From the NCBI GenBank assembly GCA_025360045.1, contig JANYCY010000071.1, positions 1 to 37,108 of the forward strand: a DNA stretch of 37,108 bases. Reading direction: 5' to 3'. Below, one piece after another: positions 14,446-23,506 of this stretch (position 1 is the first letter of the stretch; every line of letters begins with the position of its first letter). The position numbers and the translations under genes were made by a program. Source of the DNA: Janthinobacterium sp. (GTDB lineage Bacteria > Pseudomonadota > Gammaproteobacteria > Burkholderiales > Chitinibacteraceae). The notes below the pieces were generated by a model, which saw only the letters and a program-made list of their open reading frames with translations, ran no database searches and was not told the DNA's origin.

Positions 14446-15336
14446 ATGCGAAAAAATCGATTACTTATTATAGGGTGCGGCGATGTACTTATCCGCGCCC
14501 TGCCTTGGTTAACTCAACGTTTTAAAGTGTATGCCACTGCGCGTAGCACGGAGGCAGCTACCAAGCTGCGTGAGCTTGGCGTCATCCCTGTGCGATGCGA
14601 CTTAGATCAAGCCAGTAGCCTGCGCCGCTTATCTGGCCTTGCCCGCTGGGTCATTTATAGTGCGCCGCCAGCAGGCGATGGTGTGGATGATGTGCGCTGC
14701 AAGCGTTTTATCGCCAAGATGGAGCGCTACACAGGCTTTGATAAGTCAGCGATTCTAACACCTCGTCACCTTGCCTACATCAGCACCAGTGGCGTTTATG
14801 GTGATTGCAAGGGTGAATGGGTGGCTGAAACCCAGCCTCTGCACGCGCAATCGGCCAGAGCGATTCGCCGAGTGGCGGCAGAAAACAGCTTAAAAGCGTG
14901 GGCTAGATCGCAAAAAATAAAACTGGCAATCTTGCGAGCCCCAGGCATTTACGCAGGCGAGCGCTTACCCGTGCAGCGCATTATGCAAGCCACGCCAGCG
15001 TTAATCAGTAATGAGGACAGCTGGTCTAATCATATTCATGCCGATGATTTAGCAAAAGCGGTGAGTATTGCACTGTTTCGCGGCAAACCTTTACGAGCCA
15101 TCAATGTAGTGGACGATCAACCGCATAAAATGGGCGATTATTTTGATCAAGTGGCCGATTTTATTGGCCAGCCCCACCCACCGCGGATTAAACGCCAAGA
15201 TGCTTCGGCTGTGTTATCAGCGAGCTTAATGTCGTTTTTAAATGAATCACGGCGGCTACAAAATACCCGTTTAAAGAAAGAACTGAGGCTGCAATTAAAA
15301 TGGCCTACGACTGAGCAATTTCTAAAACAAAAATAA
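14446..15336 (+). CDS. NAD(P)-dependent SDR/epimerase-like protein
   Basis: The product is 296 residues from ATG 14446 (TTG 14434 would overlap the divergent start codon). An N-terminal Rossmann fold shows IIGCGDVLIRAL (about 7-18); the catalytic-type segment is AYISTSGVYGDCKG, with the YxxxK position not clear (extended atypical SDR). It resembles the YeeZ-type family of nucleoside-diphosphate-sugar epimerase-like proteins; substrate unknown. The stop codon lies within the 8-bp target duplication of the small mobile element at 15338. Confidence 0.75.
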   Translation: MRKNRLLIIGCGDVLIRALPWLTQRFKVYATARSTEAATKLRELGVIPVRCDLDQASSLRRLSGLARWVIYSAPPAGDGVDDVRCKRFIAKMERYTGFDKSAILTPRHLAYISTSGVYGDCKGEWVAETQPLHAQSARAIRRVAAENSLKAWARSQKIKLAILRAPGIYAGERLPVQRIMQATPALISNEDSWSNHIHADDLAKAVSIALFRGKPLRAINVVDDQPHKMGDYFDQVADFIGQPHPPRIKRQDASAVLSASLMSFLNESRRLQNTRLKKELRLQLKWPTTEQFLKQK

Positions 15337-15337
15337 A

Positions 15338-15515
15338 CCTGATTATGCCTCTTGCTCAATCATCTATGTGTAAATCGATTTTTTGAGAGTGGTGCTCGAT
15401 TTTTGAATTTGTAGGGCGGGTGAAACCCGCCGTTTTCATATTTCATTGCAAAGCTCGGTGGGTTTCACCCGCCCTACGATATTTATAATTCGTTTGAACA
15501 AGAGGCATAATCAGG
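15338..15515. mobile_element. MITE-like element with 17-bp TIRs and 8-bp TSD
   Basis: Terminal repeats CCTGATTATGCCTCTTG (15338-15354) and its exact complement (15499-15515) enclose 178 bp. The flanking 8-mers AAAATAAA (15330-15337 and 15516-15523) are identical, as expected for a target duplication, though they are AT-rich. An inner 22-bp inverted pair (15411-15432 and 15456-15477, one mismatch) is a GTAGGGCGGGTGAAACCC-type repeat. No ORF, so non-autonomous; it presumably moved by a transposase elsewhere. Confidence 0.78.
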
Positions 15516-15520
15516 AAAAT

Positions 15521-15550
15521 AAAAAGGGGCGATTTATTTCGCCCCTTTTT
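15521..15550. terminator. Bidirectional terminator
   Basis: A5GGGGCG / CGCCCCT5 with an 8-nt loop. It serves the convergent SDR and PilZ genes, and the mobile element sits between it and the SDR stop. Confidence 0.92.
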
Positions 15551-15568
15551 ATTTGAATATCAAAAAAA

Positions 15569-16324
15569 TTAACCGGTTAATGCTTTTCTTTCTGCTTCTA
15601 ATTGCGCCATTAATCTTTGGATATTAGCCTCAGTTTGCCTTGGCAAATTCGCGTACTGGCAGCCCATCATCCAGGCGAATTGCCCTGGGCGCTGCTCTAA
15701 TTGGCGTAAAGAGCGAACTTCAAAATTAAGCTTCATGATGCCTGCAGGGCCAAAATCAAATGACACTTCGTTATAGATATTGCCCCGTTCAATCAAAGGC
15801 TTAATCTCATTAGGAACCCAAGCACCAACGCCGCCTAGAGAAACATCATGGACATTCAGCCATTCACGCGAGCCATTGCTCAACAGCAATTGGCAGCGAT
15901 AAGGGCGTGCCACAGGCGTAGGCAGACGATAGTATTCTCGGCGTTGTAATTTAATTAAGTCAGCGGGAAAAGCAGCCGTTAATGCGGGGCTTCCTTGATA
16001 TTGGCAATTGCGTACAATACCCACAGCAAATTGGATTTTTACGCCGTCTGGTATAGCGAGCACTAAAGAGCGAGCAGAATTAAGCAGCACTTGATTAGAT
16101 TCGGCATTGCCGCCGACATCAAAAATAAAGGTTTTACCTTTAATATCGACTTCTAAAATACGAGATAAAATCAGCTCTCGACCTTCATTCACGTAGATGG
16201 TAATAAACGTGCCGCGCTGCGCCAAAGTGCGCAGCACAGCACCAATCTCCATCGGGGCAGTGATCCGATAAGCCTCAATATCTTCCCCATCCGAAATCGG
16301 ACTAACTTGCTCGCTTTCACCCAC
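15569..16324 (-). CDS. YcgR-like PilZ c-di-GMP receptor
   Basis: The product is 251 residues. Residues about 22-115 are a YcgR-type N-terminal domain; about 122-245 is a PilZ domain with RREYYR (128-133) and DVSLGG (160-165), matching the RxxxR and D/NxSxxG c-di-GMP-binding motifs. Such proteins brake flagellar rotation when c-di-GMP is high. GTG start 16324 is used, with GGCGAG upstream. It is the last gene of a leftward bioC-bioD-sco-pilZ cluster, 20 nt after sco, with no functional link to biotin obvious. Confidence 0.88.
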   Translation of the reverse strand: MGESEQVSPISDGEDIEAYRITAPMEIGAVLRTLAQRGTFITIYVNEGRELILSRILEVDIKGKTFIFDVGGNAESNQVLLNSARSLVLAIPDGVKIQFAVGIVRNCQYQGSPALTAAFPADLIKLQRREYYRLPTPVARPYRCQLLLSNGSREWLNVHDVSLGGVGAWVPNEIKPLIERGNIYNEVSFDFGPAGIMKLNFEVRSLRQLEQRPGQFAWMMGCQYANLPRQTEANIQRLMAQLEAERKALTG

Positions 16325-16344
16325 GGATATCTCGCCTTAATTAA

Positions 16345-16929
16345 TTATTCATTCAGCAAAAGTGTTAAATCATGTACGAAAACACTGGCTCCAGCCCCAT
16401 AGCTTACCATTACACGCGGCTTGCCGTTTTTATCTAGCAAATAACTGCCTGCGCTATGGTCAACCGTGTAATCACCACTCGCGCTTATTTGCTTTTGATA
16501 AATGATTTTATAACGCCCTGCCACCTCCGCCAATTGGGCGGATGTACCGCTTAGGCCTAAAAATCGTGAATCAAAAACTGGCACATATTGGCTTAATACT
16601 TGTTGAGTATCTCGCTCTGGATCAACCGAAACAAATAAAACTTGTACCTGATCGGCTTTCTTGCCCAATTGCTGCATTGCGTTTTTTAATTCAATCATCG
16701 TGGTCGGACAAACATCGGGGCAATGGGTATAGCCAAAAAAAATCACCACTACTTTATCTTTAAAATCAGCCAAAGAACGCGTTTTACCGGTGTGGTCACT
16801 TAAAGTAAATTCGCCCCCCAATGATCCGCCGCTAATATCCGCGCCTTGAAATACGGGCTTAGAGCAGGACGTCAACAAAACAAGGCTTAACACACACCAT
16901 AAAGCTCTTAGCATTCTATTTATACCCAT
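16345..16929 (-). CDS. SCO1/SenC copper chaperone lipoprotein
   Basis: The product is 194 residues. A signal peptide with lipobox LTSC (C22) indicates an inner-membrane-anchored lipoprotein. The thioredoxin-like domain carries CPDVCP (C70, C74) and H158 (YTVDHSAGSYLLD), the three copper ligands. It helps assemble the CuA centre of cytochrome c oxidase or handles periplasmic thiol redox. It begins 7 nt after bioD and is followed 20 nt later by the PilZ gene. Confidence 0.92.
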   Translation of the reverse strand: MGINRMLRALWCVLSLVLLTSCSKPVFQGADISGGSLGGEFTLSDHTGKTRSLADFKDKVVVIFFGYTHCPDVCPTTMIELKNAMQQLGKKADQVQVLFVSVDPERDTQQVLSQYVPVFDSRFLGLSGTSAQLAEVAGRYKIIYQKQISASGDYTVDHSAGSYLLDKNGKPRVMVSYGAGASVFVHDLTLLLNE

Positions 16930-16936
16930 AAAGCTT

Positions 16937-17647
16937 TCAATTGTTTATAGTTTGCTTTGCACTCGCTCTACAAGCAAGTACCTCTATTGATTTAGCTGCC
17001 AGCGCCAAATATTGAGCATCTACCGAATAAGCAATTTCGGCCAATAAGGGTGCAGGCAAATGGGTTTGCAGATATTGCACATTATCGGCATAGCGCGGCA
17101 TTTCTAAATCGACTTGATTAGCAATCCAACCAGCCAGTGGCAAGCCTGCCGCTAAAATCGCCTTGGCACTCAGCATGGCATGGTTTAAGCAGCCCAAACG
17201 CATACCCACCACCAAGATCACCGGTGCTTGCAAACGCTTGGCTAAATCAGCCATAGATGCGTCTTCTGACAAGGGCGCATACCAGCCACCCGCGCCTTCC
17301 ACCAGCACCACATCGGCCAGCACTTGCAATTGTTTTGCAGCGTTCACCATCAAATCTAAATCTAAAACCCGGCCCGCATCTTTGGCGACTAAATGCGGTG
17401 AAATTGGCGCTTCAAATAGATAGGGGCAGGCCAGATGGCTAGGTGCTGTGATATTCGATGCAGCAGCGTGTGCGGCCACATCGCTATTCCAAAGCTGGCC
17501 ATTGCGCCACTCGCAGCCCGCCGCTACCGGCTTCATGCCTACTGCCGATTGCCCTGCAGCAACAAAGCCACGCAATAGCTGGGCTGTAGCGATCGTTTTG
17601 CCGACATCGGTATCGGTGCCGGTCACAAAATACATTTGCCCGCTCAT
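16937..17647 (-). CDS. bioD: Dethiobiotin synthetase
   Basis: The product is 236 residues. It makes dethiobiotin from 7,8-diaminopelargonate, CO2 and ATP, the penultimate step of biotin synthesis. The P-loop GTDTDVGKT (10-18), KPVAAGCE (about 41-48) and VEGAGGWYAPL (about 116-126) are characteristic. The ATG overlaps the bioC stop (ATGA), showing translational coupling. bioA, bioB and bioF are not in the window. Confidence 0.95.
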   Translation of the reverse strand: MSGQMYFVTGTDTDVGKTIATAQLLRGFVAAGQSAVGMKPVAAGCEWRNGQLWNSDVAAHAAASNITAPSHLACPYLFEAPISPHLVAKDAGRVLDLDLMVNAAKQLQVLADVVLVEGAGGWYAPLSEDASMADLAKRLQAPVILVVGMRLGCLNHAMLSAKAILAAGLPLAGWIANQVDLEMPRYADNVQYLQTHLPAPLLAEIAYSVDAQYLALAAKSIEVLACRASAKQTINN

Positions 17648-18540
17648 GCTGACCTTGGCCTAAATTCAATAATCTGGCTGCCATCGGCATTCTTTTTGGC
17701 AGGTTTGGTCAAAGGCTTCCATGCATGACCGTAAACCACTTCATAGGTACACGGCAGCAAACCATCGCGCCTGAATGTTTCGTACTTAGCCACAATCTTT
17801 TGCCAAGCCGCTTTGCCGAACATGCCACGTGAGCGGCCTTGCGCTACATTGTGTGCGCCGATATCTTTTAAATCTTGCATGATGGCCTTGGCACTATCGT
17901 AAGTCATGGTGAGGTATTCCATATCCATTACCGGCGTACTCAAGCCATTTTTGACTAAGGCGTCACCCAAATCGTGCATATCAATAAAGCGATTCACATG
18001 CTCTTTGTCATCAACTGCAGCAAAAGATGCTCGCAGCTCTTTTAAGGTGTCTGGGCCGAGGGTAGAAAACATCAACAGGCCACCGGGCTTTAAAACACGC
18101 GTGAATTCTGCAAATGCGGCATCTGGCTCATTACACCATTGCAAGGTAAGGCTGGACCAAATCACATCGACCGATTCATCCGCCAGCGGCAGGGATTCGA
18201 TATCGGCACAAAGATAGGCCGCACCTTGGCCACGCAAGCTTGCCCAGAGCTTTTTTAAACCACCGCCCTCTTTGGCTCTAGCCACTTGCAACATGCCAGG
18301 CGCTAAATCTAGCTCGATCAGCTGAGCGTCTTTGTAGAGCGTTTGTAATTGCGGCGCGCAGTAACCCGTGCCGCAGCCTGCATCTAATACGGTGGCCGGA
18401 TTAACTTTGATGTAATCCAAGCGCTCAAACATGCGATCGGCCACTTCACGCTGTAAAACAGCCGCCGCGTCATAGCTTATTGCTGCTTTATCAAAAGCGG
18501 CACGCATGGCTGCTTTTTCGGTATGAAAGGATTTGCTCAT
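17644..18540 (-). CDS. bioC: Malonyl-ACP O-methyltransferase
   Basis: The product is 298 residues. It methylates malonyl-ACP to start pimeloyl synthesis for biotin. SAM motif VLDAGCGTGYCAPQL (about 51-65), DIESLPLADESVDVIWSSL (post-I region) and LKPGGLLMFSTLGPDTLKEL are typical of BioC. It heads the bioC-bioD-sco-pilZ cluster. A small palindrome (ATGCCCT/AGGGCAT) lies in the 87-nt gap to the dedA gene. Confidence 0.95.
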   Translation of the reverse strand: MSKSFHTEKAAMRAAFDKAAISYDAAAVLQREVADRMFERLDYIKVNPATVLDAGCGTGYCAPQLQTLYKDAQLIELDLAPGMLQVARAKEGGGLKKLWASLRGQGAAYLCADIESLPLADESVDVIWSSLTLQWCNEPDAAFAEFTRVLKPGGLLMFSTLGPDTLKELRASFAAVDDKEHVNRFIDMHDLGDALVKNGLSTPVMDMEYLTMTYDSAKAIMQDLKDIGAHNVAQGRSRGMFGKAAWQKIVAKYETFRRDGLLPCTYEVVYGHAWKPLTKPAKKNADGSQIIEFRPRSA

Positions 18541-18627
18541 TGGGGACGGTTAACCATTGTTGCTCCACTAGTATTGCCTCAAATGCCCTCAGGGCATCTG
18601 AGTCATGCTTGATCAAAAACGGCTGGC

Positions 18628-19269
18628 TTATGCCTCCGCCTTTGCAAATTTCATTTTAATAAATTCAATCACAACCGGCATGGCTGGAATTAGCACTAGT
18701 GCAATTGCAATTGAGCCAATATTTTTTGCAATAAAGGGAATGCCACCCAAGAAATAACCCGCATAAAGCAGGGAAACAACCCAAACCGCTGCACCAATCA
18801 AATTAAACATCAAAAAGCGCTGATAGCTCATCTCAGCCATGCCAGCCACAAAAGGTGCAAAGGTGCGCACAATCGGTACAAAACGCGCCAGAATAATCGT
18901 TTTACCCCCGTGCTTTTCATAAAAAGCATGCGTCTTTTGCAGATAATCTTGGCGAAAGATTTTAGAATCTTTATTAGCAAACAGCTTATGGCCAAAATAA
19001 CGGCCTATGGTGTAATTAACTGCATCACCCAATACAGCGGCACTAAACAATAGGCCCATCAGGAAATAAAGATTCATATGCCCGCCACCAGCCAGCATTC
19101 CTGCTACAAACAAGAGCGAATCACCCGGCAGAAATGGCATCACCACCACGCCTGTTTCAACAAAAATCACGGCAAATAATAATGCATATACCCAGCTGCC
19201 ATATTGAGCAATGATCTGGGCTAGATAGACATCTAAATGCAAAAAAACATCAACTGGATTAAATTCCAC
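18628..19269 (-). CDS. DedA-family membrane protein
   Basis: The product is about 213 residues, with several membrane helices and the conserved FLPGDSLLFVAG, GRYFG and FVPIVRTFAPFVAGMAEMSY segments of DedA proteins (undecaprenyl-phosphate/lipid flippase-like, envelope homeostasis). I choose GTG 19269 (VEFNPVDV) because GGGAG lies about 7 nt upstream; the ATG at 19287 abuts the T-tract of the secF terminator and has no ribosome binding site. The upstream terminator means its promoter must sit within about 20 nt or within secF, unless read-through occurs. Confidence 0.88.
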   Translation of the reverse strand: MEFNPVDVFLHLDVYLAQIIAQYGSWVYALLFAVIFVETGVVVMPFLPGDSLLFVAGMLAGGGHMNLYFLMGLLFSAAVLGDAVNYTIGRYFGHKLFANKDSKIFRQDYLQKTHAFYEKHGGKTIILARFVPIVRTFAPFVAGMAEMSYQRFLMFNLIGAAVWVVSLLYAGYFLGGIPFIAKNIGSIAIALVLIPAMPVVIEFIKMKFAKAEA

Positions 19270-19285
19270 GCTTTTTCTCCCAAAC

Positions 19286-19316
19286 ATAAAAACGCCGACG
19301 ATATGTCGTCGGCGTT
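19286..19316 (-). terminator. Terminator of yajC-secD-secF operon
   Basis: Perfect 11-bp arms AACGCCGACGA (19291-19301) / 19306-19316 with a 4-nt loop and T5 on the minus strand. The T-tract overlaps the first possible dedA ATG. Confidence 0.9.
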
Positions 19317-19339
19317 AGGCTTATTTACGATACAAATCG

Positions 19340-20278
19340 TTAAACAACCGCTTCTTCTTTAATTCTAACCGGCTTAACCATATTTTCTCGTGTTACACCA
19401 AACATCAGCAAGAGTGGGGACGCCACCAAGACCGATGAATAGATACCAAACACGATACCAATCGTCAGCGCCATCGCAAAGCCGTGCAGGGCAGCACCAC
19501 CGAATAGCAACATCGATAGCACCATAAACTCGGTCGAGCCGTGGGTAATGATGGTACGGCTGATCGTGGCTGTAATGGCGTTATCAATCACCTGTGGCAC
19601 TGTCTTGCCGCGCAGATTGGGCTTGCGGAAATTCTCGCGAATCCTGTCGAACACCACCACCGATTCATTCACGGAATAACCCAATACCGCCAAAATCCCC
19701 GCTAAAACAGTCAAGCTAAATTCCCACTGAAACAGTGCAAAAAAGCCCAAAATAATCACCACATCATGCATATTGGCAATCACGGCCGATACGGCAAAAC
19801 GCCATTCAAAGCGAATCGCTAGGTAGGCGATAATCCCCAAGCACACCAGCAAAATAGCCGTTGCACCATGGGTCACCAACTCGCTACCGACTGAAGGGCC
19901 GATAAACTCAACTTTGCGCAGCTCAACATCCGCACGCTCGGTTTTGAGTGTATTCAACACTTCATTCGATAACTGAGCACTGGTTTTAGTTTTGATATTA
20001 GGAATGCGCACCATTACATCGCGCGTAGTTCCTAAAGACTGCACCTGTGCTTCGCCGTAATGTAAGCCTTCTACCTTACTGCGAATTTGGTTGAGATCGA
20101 CCGACTGGCTATAACGCAGCTCTATAACGGTGCCACCGGTAAATTCCACGCCAAAATTCAGGCCCTTTATCACCAAAAACGCCACGGCCACCACAAAAGT
20201 CGCCAGCGAAATCGCCGTTGTGAGCTTGCCGTAGCTCATAAACGGGATATCACGCTTTACATGAAAAAATTCAATCAT
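19340..20278 (-). CDS. secF: Protein translocase subunit SecF
   Basis: The product is 312 residues with six membrane helices and a periplasmic domain between the first two. It works with SecD to drive late preprotein translocation with the proton motive force. FTGGTVIELRY (about 50-60) and ILAVLGYSVNESVVVFDRIRE (about 195-215) are SecF signatures. It lies 11 nt after secD and ends at the terminator at 19286-19316. Confidence 0.97.
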   Translation of the reverse strand: MIEFFHVKRDIPFMSYGKLTTAISLATFVVAVAFLVIKGLNFGVEFTGGTVIELRYSQSVDLNQIRSKVEGLHYGEAQVQSLGTTRDVMVRIPNIKTKTSAQLSNEVLNTLKTERADVELRKVEFIGPSVGSELVTHGATAILLVCLGIIAYLAIRFEWRFAVSAVIANMHDVVIILGFFALFQWEFSLTVLAGILAVLGYSVNESVVVFDRIRENFRKPNLRGKTVPQVIDNAITATISRTIITHGSTEFMVLSMLLFGGAALHGFAMALTIGIVFGIYSSVLVASPLLLMFGVTRENMVKPVRIKEEAVV

Positions 20279-20289
20279 TGCGTATACCC

Positions 20290-22101
20290 TTACACAGCCA
20301 GCGTCGAAACACGACGGCCGCCATAAATGAGGTTAATGATGCCGCGAGAAACAAAGACCGCGCTATACATCGACGTTAAGATCCCAATGCAATGCACCCA
20401 AGCAAAACCACGAACTGCACCCGAGCCAAAAATCAGCAGAGCAAGACCTGCGATCAAGGTGGTGACATTCGAATCCAAAATGGTGGCAAATGCATGGGCG
20501 TAGCCATTTTGAATGGCCGCTTGCGGGGTCATACCATTACGTATCTCTTCACGCACACGCTCATTGATCAGCACGTTGGCGTCAATCGCCATGCCCAGCG
20601 TTAAGGCAATCGCGGCGATACCAGGCAAGGTCAGTGTAACCCCTAGCAAGGAGAGTAGCGCCAGCAAGAACAATAAATTACCCGCCAGAGAAATCGTCGA
20701 GACCACACCAAATACACGATAGTAGATCATCATAAAGACCGAGATCGCGAGGAAACCATATAAGGTTGAATGGAAACCCTTGCTAATATTGTCCTTACCT
20801 AAACTTGGGCCAATGGTGCGCTCTTCAACGATATTCATTGGTGCAGCTAATGAGCCAGCGCGTAAAAGCAGCGCCGTATCATTGGCTTCGGCAACACCCA
20901 TCGAGCCAGAAATCTGCACACGACCGCCACCAATTTCGGAGCGAATCACAGGGGCCGTCACCACTTCGCCCTTGCCTTTTTCAACCAGCACCATCGCCAT
21001 GCGCTTACCAATACTTTCTTTGGTTAGCGTTTTAAAGATGGCAGCACCCGTGGAATCAAGGTTGATATGCACCGCTGCCGAGTTTTGATCATCAAAGCCC
21101 GCTTGCGCGTCATTGATATTATCGCCAGTCAGCTCAACTTCTTTTTTCAGCAAGATCGGACGATTTTGGCCATCATTGCCGCGCTCATTCAATAGCTCAT
21201 AGCCCGCAGGGACATTGCCATTGAGTGCATCGGCCATTTTGGCTTGATCGTCTTCCACCATGCGCACTTCCAGCGTGGCAGTACGGCCCAGAATATCTTT
21301 AGCCTTGGAGGTATCTTGCACACCGGGCAATTGCACCACGATACGCCCTTCCCCTTGCTGCTGAATCACTGGCTCTGCCACACCTAGCTCGTTCACACGA
21401 TTATGCAAGGTGGTGATATTTTGCTTCACGGCATCGTTTTTCAGCTGCTGCAATGCCGCGGCAGAATAAGAAATCACAATTTTATTGTCGGCAACATCAA
21501 TCTGGCGCTGTAGCAAGACTTTACGCAAAGCCTTAGCAGCCTCTGCCGTGGTCTCAGCGTCACGCAGCTGAACTTCAACGCTATCGCGAGTCGACACAAT
21601 TCGGCCGTAGCGAATTTTCTGTTCTTTTAATTCGCGGCGAACATCACCCGCTGTTTTTTCCAGCGCCTTGTCTACCGCGGCTTTCATATCCACTTCAAGC
21701 AAGAAGTGCACACCACCACGCAGATCCAAACCAAGCGACATCGGCTTAGCGCCAATTTTAGTCAGCCAAGATGGGGTATCAGAGATCAGGTTTAAAGCCA
21801 CGCTGTAATCGTCCCCCAGCTTGGCTTGTAATAAATCCTTGGCTTTAAGCTGAACTTCAGTGTCTTTAAAGCGAAACTTAACCGAGTTGCCATCAAAGAA
21901 AGCATCTTCGGTCTTAACACCGGCAGCCTTTAAGATAGCCTCAGCATTATGCTGTAGCTCAGTGTTCACCTTTACCGTGGCGCGAACGCTGGCAATTTGT
22001 ACTGCGGGGCTTTCACCAAAAAGATTCGGTAAGGTGTAGAGCGTTGCCAAAGCAACGGTCATCAAAATTAATACGTATTTCCAAATCGGGTAGCGATTCA
22101 T
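20290..22101 (-). CDS. secD: Protein translocase subunit SecD
   Basis: The product is 603 residues from ATG 22101 (MNRYPIWKY); the TTG further upstream is ignored. A first membrane helix is followed by a large periplasmic domain with GLDLRGGVHFLLEVD (about 120-135), and a C-terminal block of five helices carries GMAIDANVLINERVREE. It partners SecF and YajC. All signature motifs are intact and the length is normal for betaproteobacteria. Confidence 0.97.
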   Translation of the reverse strand: MNRYPIWKYVLILMTVALATLYTLPNLFGESPAVQIASVRATVKVNTELQHNAEAILKAAGVKTEDAFFDGNSVKFRFKDTEVQLKAKDLLQAKLGDDYSVALNLISDTPSWLTKIGAKPMSLGLDLRGGVHFLLEVDMKAAVDKALEKTAGDVRRELKEQKIRYGRIVSTRDSVEVQLRDAETTAEAAKALRKVLLQRQIDVADNKIVISYSAAALQQLKNDAVKQNITTLHNRVNELGVAEPVIQQQGEGRIVVQLPGVQDTSKAKDILGRTATLEVRMVEDDQAKMADALNGNVPAGYELLNERGNDGQNRPILLKKEVELTGDNINDAQAGFDDQNSAAVHINLDSTGAAIFKTLTKESIGKRMAMVLVEKGKGEVVTAPVIRSEIGGGRVQISGSMGVAEANDTALLLRAGSLAAPMNIVEERTIGPSLGKDNISKGFHSTLYGFLAISVFMMIYYRVFGVVSTISLAGNLLFLLALLSLLGVTLTLPGIAAIALTLGMAIDANVLINERVREEIRNGMTPQAAIQNGYAHAFATILDSNVTTLIAGLALLIFGSGAVRGFAWVHCIGILTSMYSAVFVSRGIINLIYGGRRVSTLAV

Positions 22102-22169
22102 GGCAGGACCCAGAATGCACAAAAGGCGGCGCAGTTGTTTAAAAACAATCTGCTACCGCCATCTTGGCT

Positions 22170-22496
22170 TTACTTGTTATTTTTAATAGTGCCTTTTTCC
22201 AGACGCGCCGCAATTGCAGAACGTTGGAACAGGATTTCTACGCCATCAGCCAAATCAAGAGTGACATATTGCTCATTCACCTTGGTGATACGACCAGCCA
22301 TACCACCGCTGGTAACCACTTCATCACCCTTAGCAAGGGCAGCGAGCATGGCTTGTTGTTCTTTAGCGCGTTTTTGTTGTGGGCGAATCAACATAAAGTA
22401 GAACAAAACAAAAATCACGATCATAGGAAGAAAAGACATAAAGTCCATTCCTGCCGCCGGTGCGGCACCTGAGGCAAATGCGGGTGCAATGAACAT
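22170..22496 (-). CDS. yajC: Preprotein translocase accessory protein YajC
   Basis: The product is 108 residues starting at ATG 22496 (MFIAPAF), which gives the usual YajC length; an upstream start would add an implausible 20-residue Arg-rich extension. One membrane helix (LPMIVIFVLFYFMLIRPQQK) is followed by the cytoplasmic domain (GDEVVTSGGMAGRI). It is first in yajC-secD-secF. The tgt gene that often precedes yajC is absent; a bacteriohemerythrin gene lies beyond 258 nt with no supported ORF. Confidence 0.95.
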   Translation of the reverse strand: MFIAPAFASGAAPAAGMDFMSFLPMIVIFVLFYFMLIRPQQKRAKEQQAMLAALAKGDEVVTSGGMAGRITKVNEQYVTLDLADGVEILFQRSAIAARLEKGTIKNNK

Positions 22497-22754
22497 AAAG
22501 GGTCGGTTCCGTGTCAATAATACAAAGCGGGCCATTCTAGCCGCTGAACCGTACAAAATCTACCCAGCTTTTTTGCCTTGAGTCATCAAAGTGCCTTAAA
22601 TGCGCCCTACCCTACAATCAGATTTGGCAGCGTGCCTAAGCCACAAAATAAATGGGAACTTTATTTATATCTATTTGTCGTGACTAAACGGGGGCGTAGA
22701 AATCAGCGTAGCGCCAAGCAATACATCACCAGCGACCTGCCACAAGCCGCTGAC

Positions 22755-23207
22755 CTACTTGGCCCAGAAGCGCTCTAGCCAACTCTTTTTATGCCATTGA
22801 GCCTGAGCACCCCGAGATAAAAAATGTTCGGTATAGCGCTTATCCCCTTCGATAATATGATGAGTCAGCCAATTTCTCAGGAAATGCATCAATTCAAAAG
22901 TAATCGCCTCGCCCCCCTCTAAGCGCGCTTGTAAGTCATTCATTTGTTTTATTAAATCTTCGTGATGTTGCTTATGTGCATCGTAATCGGGGTAACCCAA
23001 AATACGCATCAAGCTTTCTTCCACCGTAAAATGAGTCCGCGTGTAATCGGCCAAACGCCCCAAAATACGCGCTGATGCCTCACTACCATGATGCAAACGG
23101 ATAGCATCGTGCAGCTCATTTAATAAATCAATGAGCACCTTATGCTGCTCATCAATCTCCTGAATACCTACTGATAACTCATCATTCCATTCAAAAAACG
23201 CGGCCAT
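22755..23207 (-). CDS. Bacteriohemerythrin
   Basis: The product is 150 residues from ATG 23207, chosen because GGGAGATAGGGGC is an excellent ribosome binding site; the longer frame starts without one. Its four-helix bundle has the di-iron ligands: H in DEQHK, H-xxx-E in HFTVEES, HKQHHEDL and HHIIEGDKRY. It binds O2 reversibly, for oxygen storage, sensing or delivery. It is a monocistronic gene reading away from prmA, with a 299-nt gap (23208-23506) in which I see nothing beyond presumptive promoters. Confidence 0.9.
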   Translation of the reverse strand: MAAFFEWNDELSVGIQEIDEQHKVLIDLLNELHDAIRLHHGSEASARILGRLADYTRTHFTVEESLMRILGYPDYDAHKQHHEDLIKQMNDLQARLEGGEAITFELMHFLRNWLTHHIIEGDKRYTEHFLSRGAQAQWHKKSWLERFWAK

Positions 23208-23506
23208 GCCCCTATCTCCCTGACAGTAGTCAGAATATTGCCGCTTAAATGTCATTTAAATATTGAGGTATATCAATTTTTAAATAAGCCTAGGGAAAGC
23301 CTGAATAAGAAATAAAAAACCTGTTCGCCGCTCACTTGGTATTTTTATATGCGACTTATCCCTAAAACTTCGCCGCCTAACAAGATAGCCGCACTGAGTT
23401 CTACCCCCATCTAAAGCAGCATAATCACCACGCTCATGTAAAAACGTTCTCAAAAGAAGGCGAGAATGCGACAATACGGGGAAGAATCTCTATTAGGTAA
23501 GAAAAA

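Noticed and set aside
22578-22778. 66-residue plus-strand ORF upstream of yajC
   Set aside because: Overlaps the 3' end of the hemerythrin gene, has no ribosome binding site and no recognisable domain.
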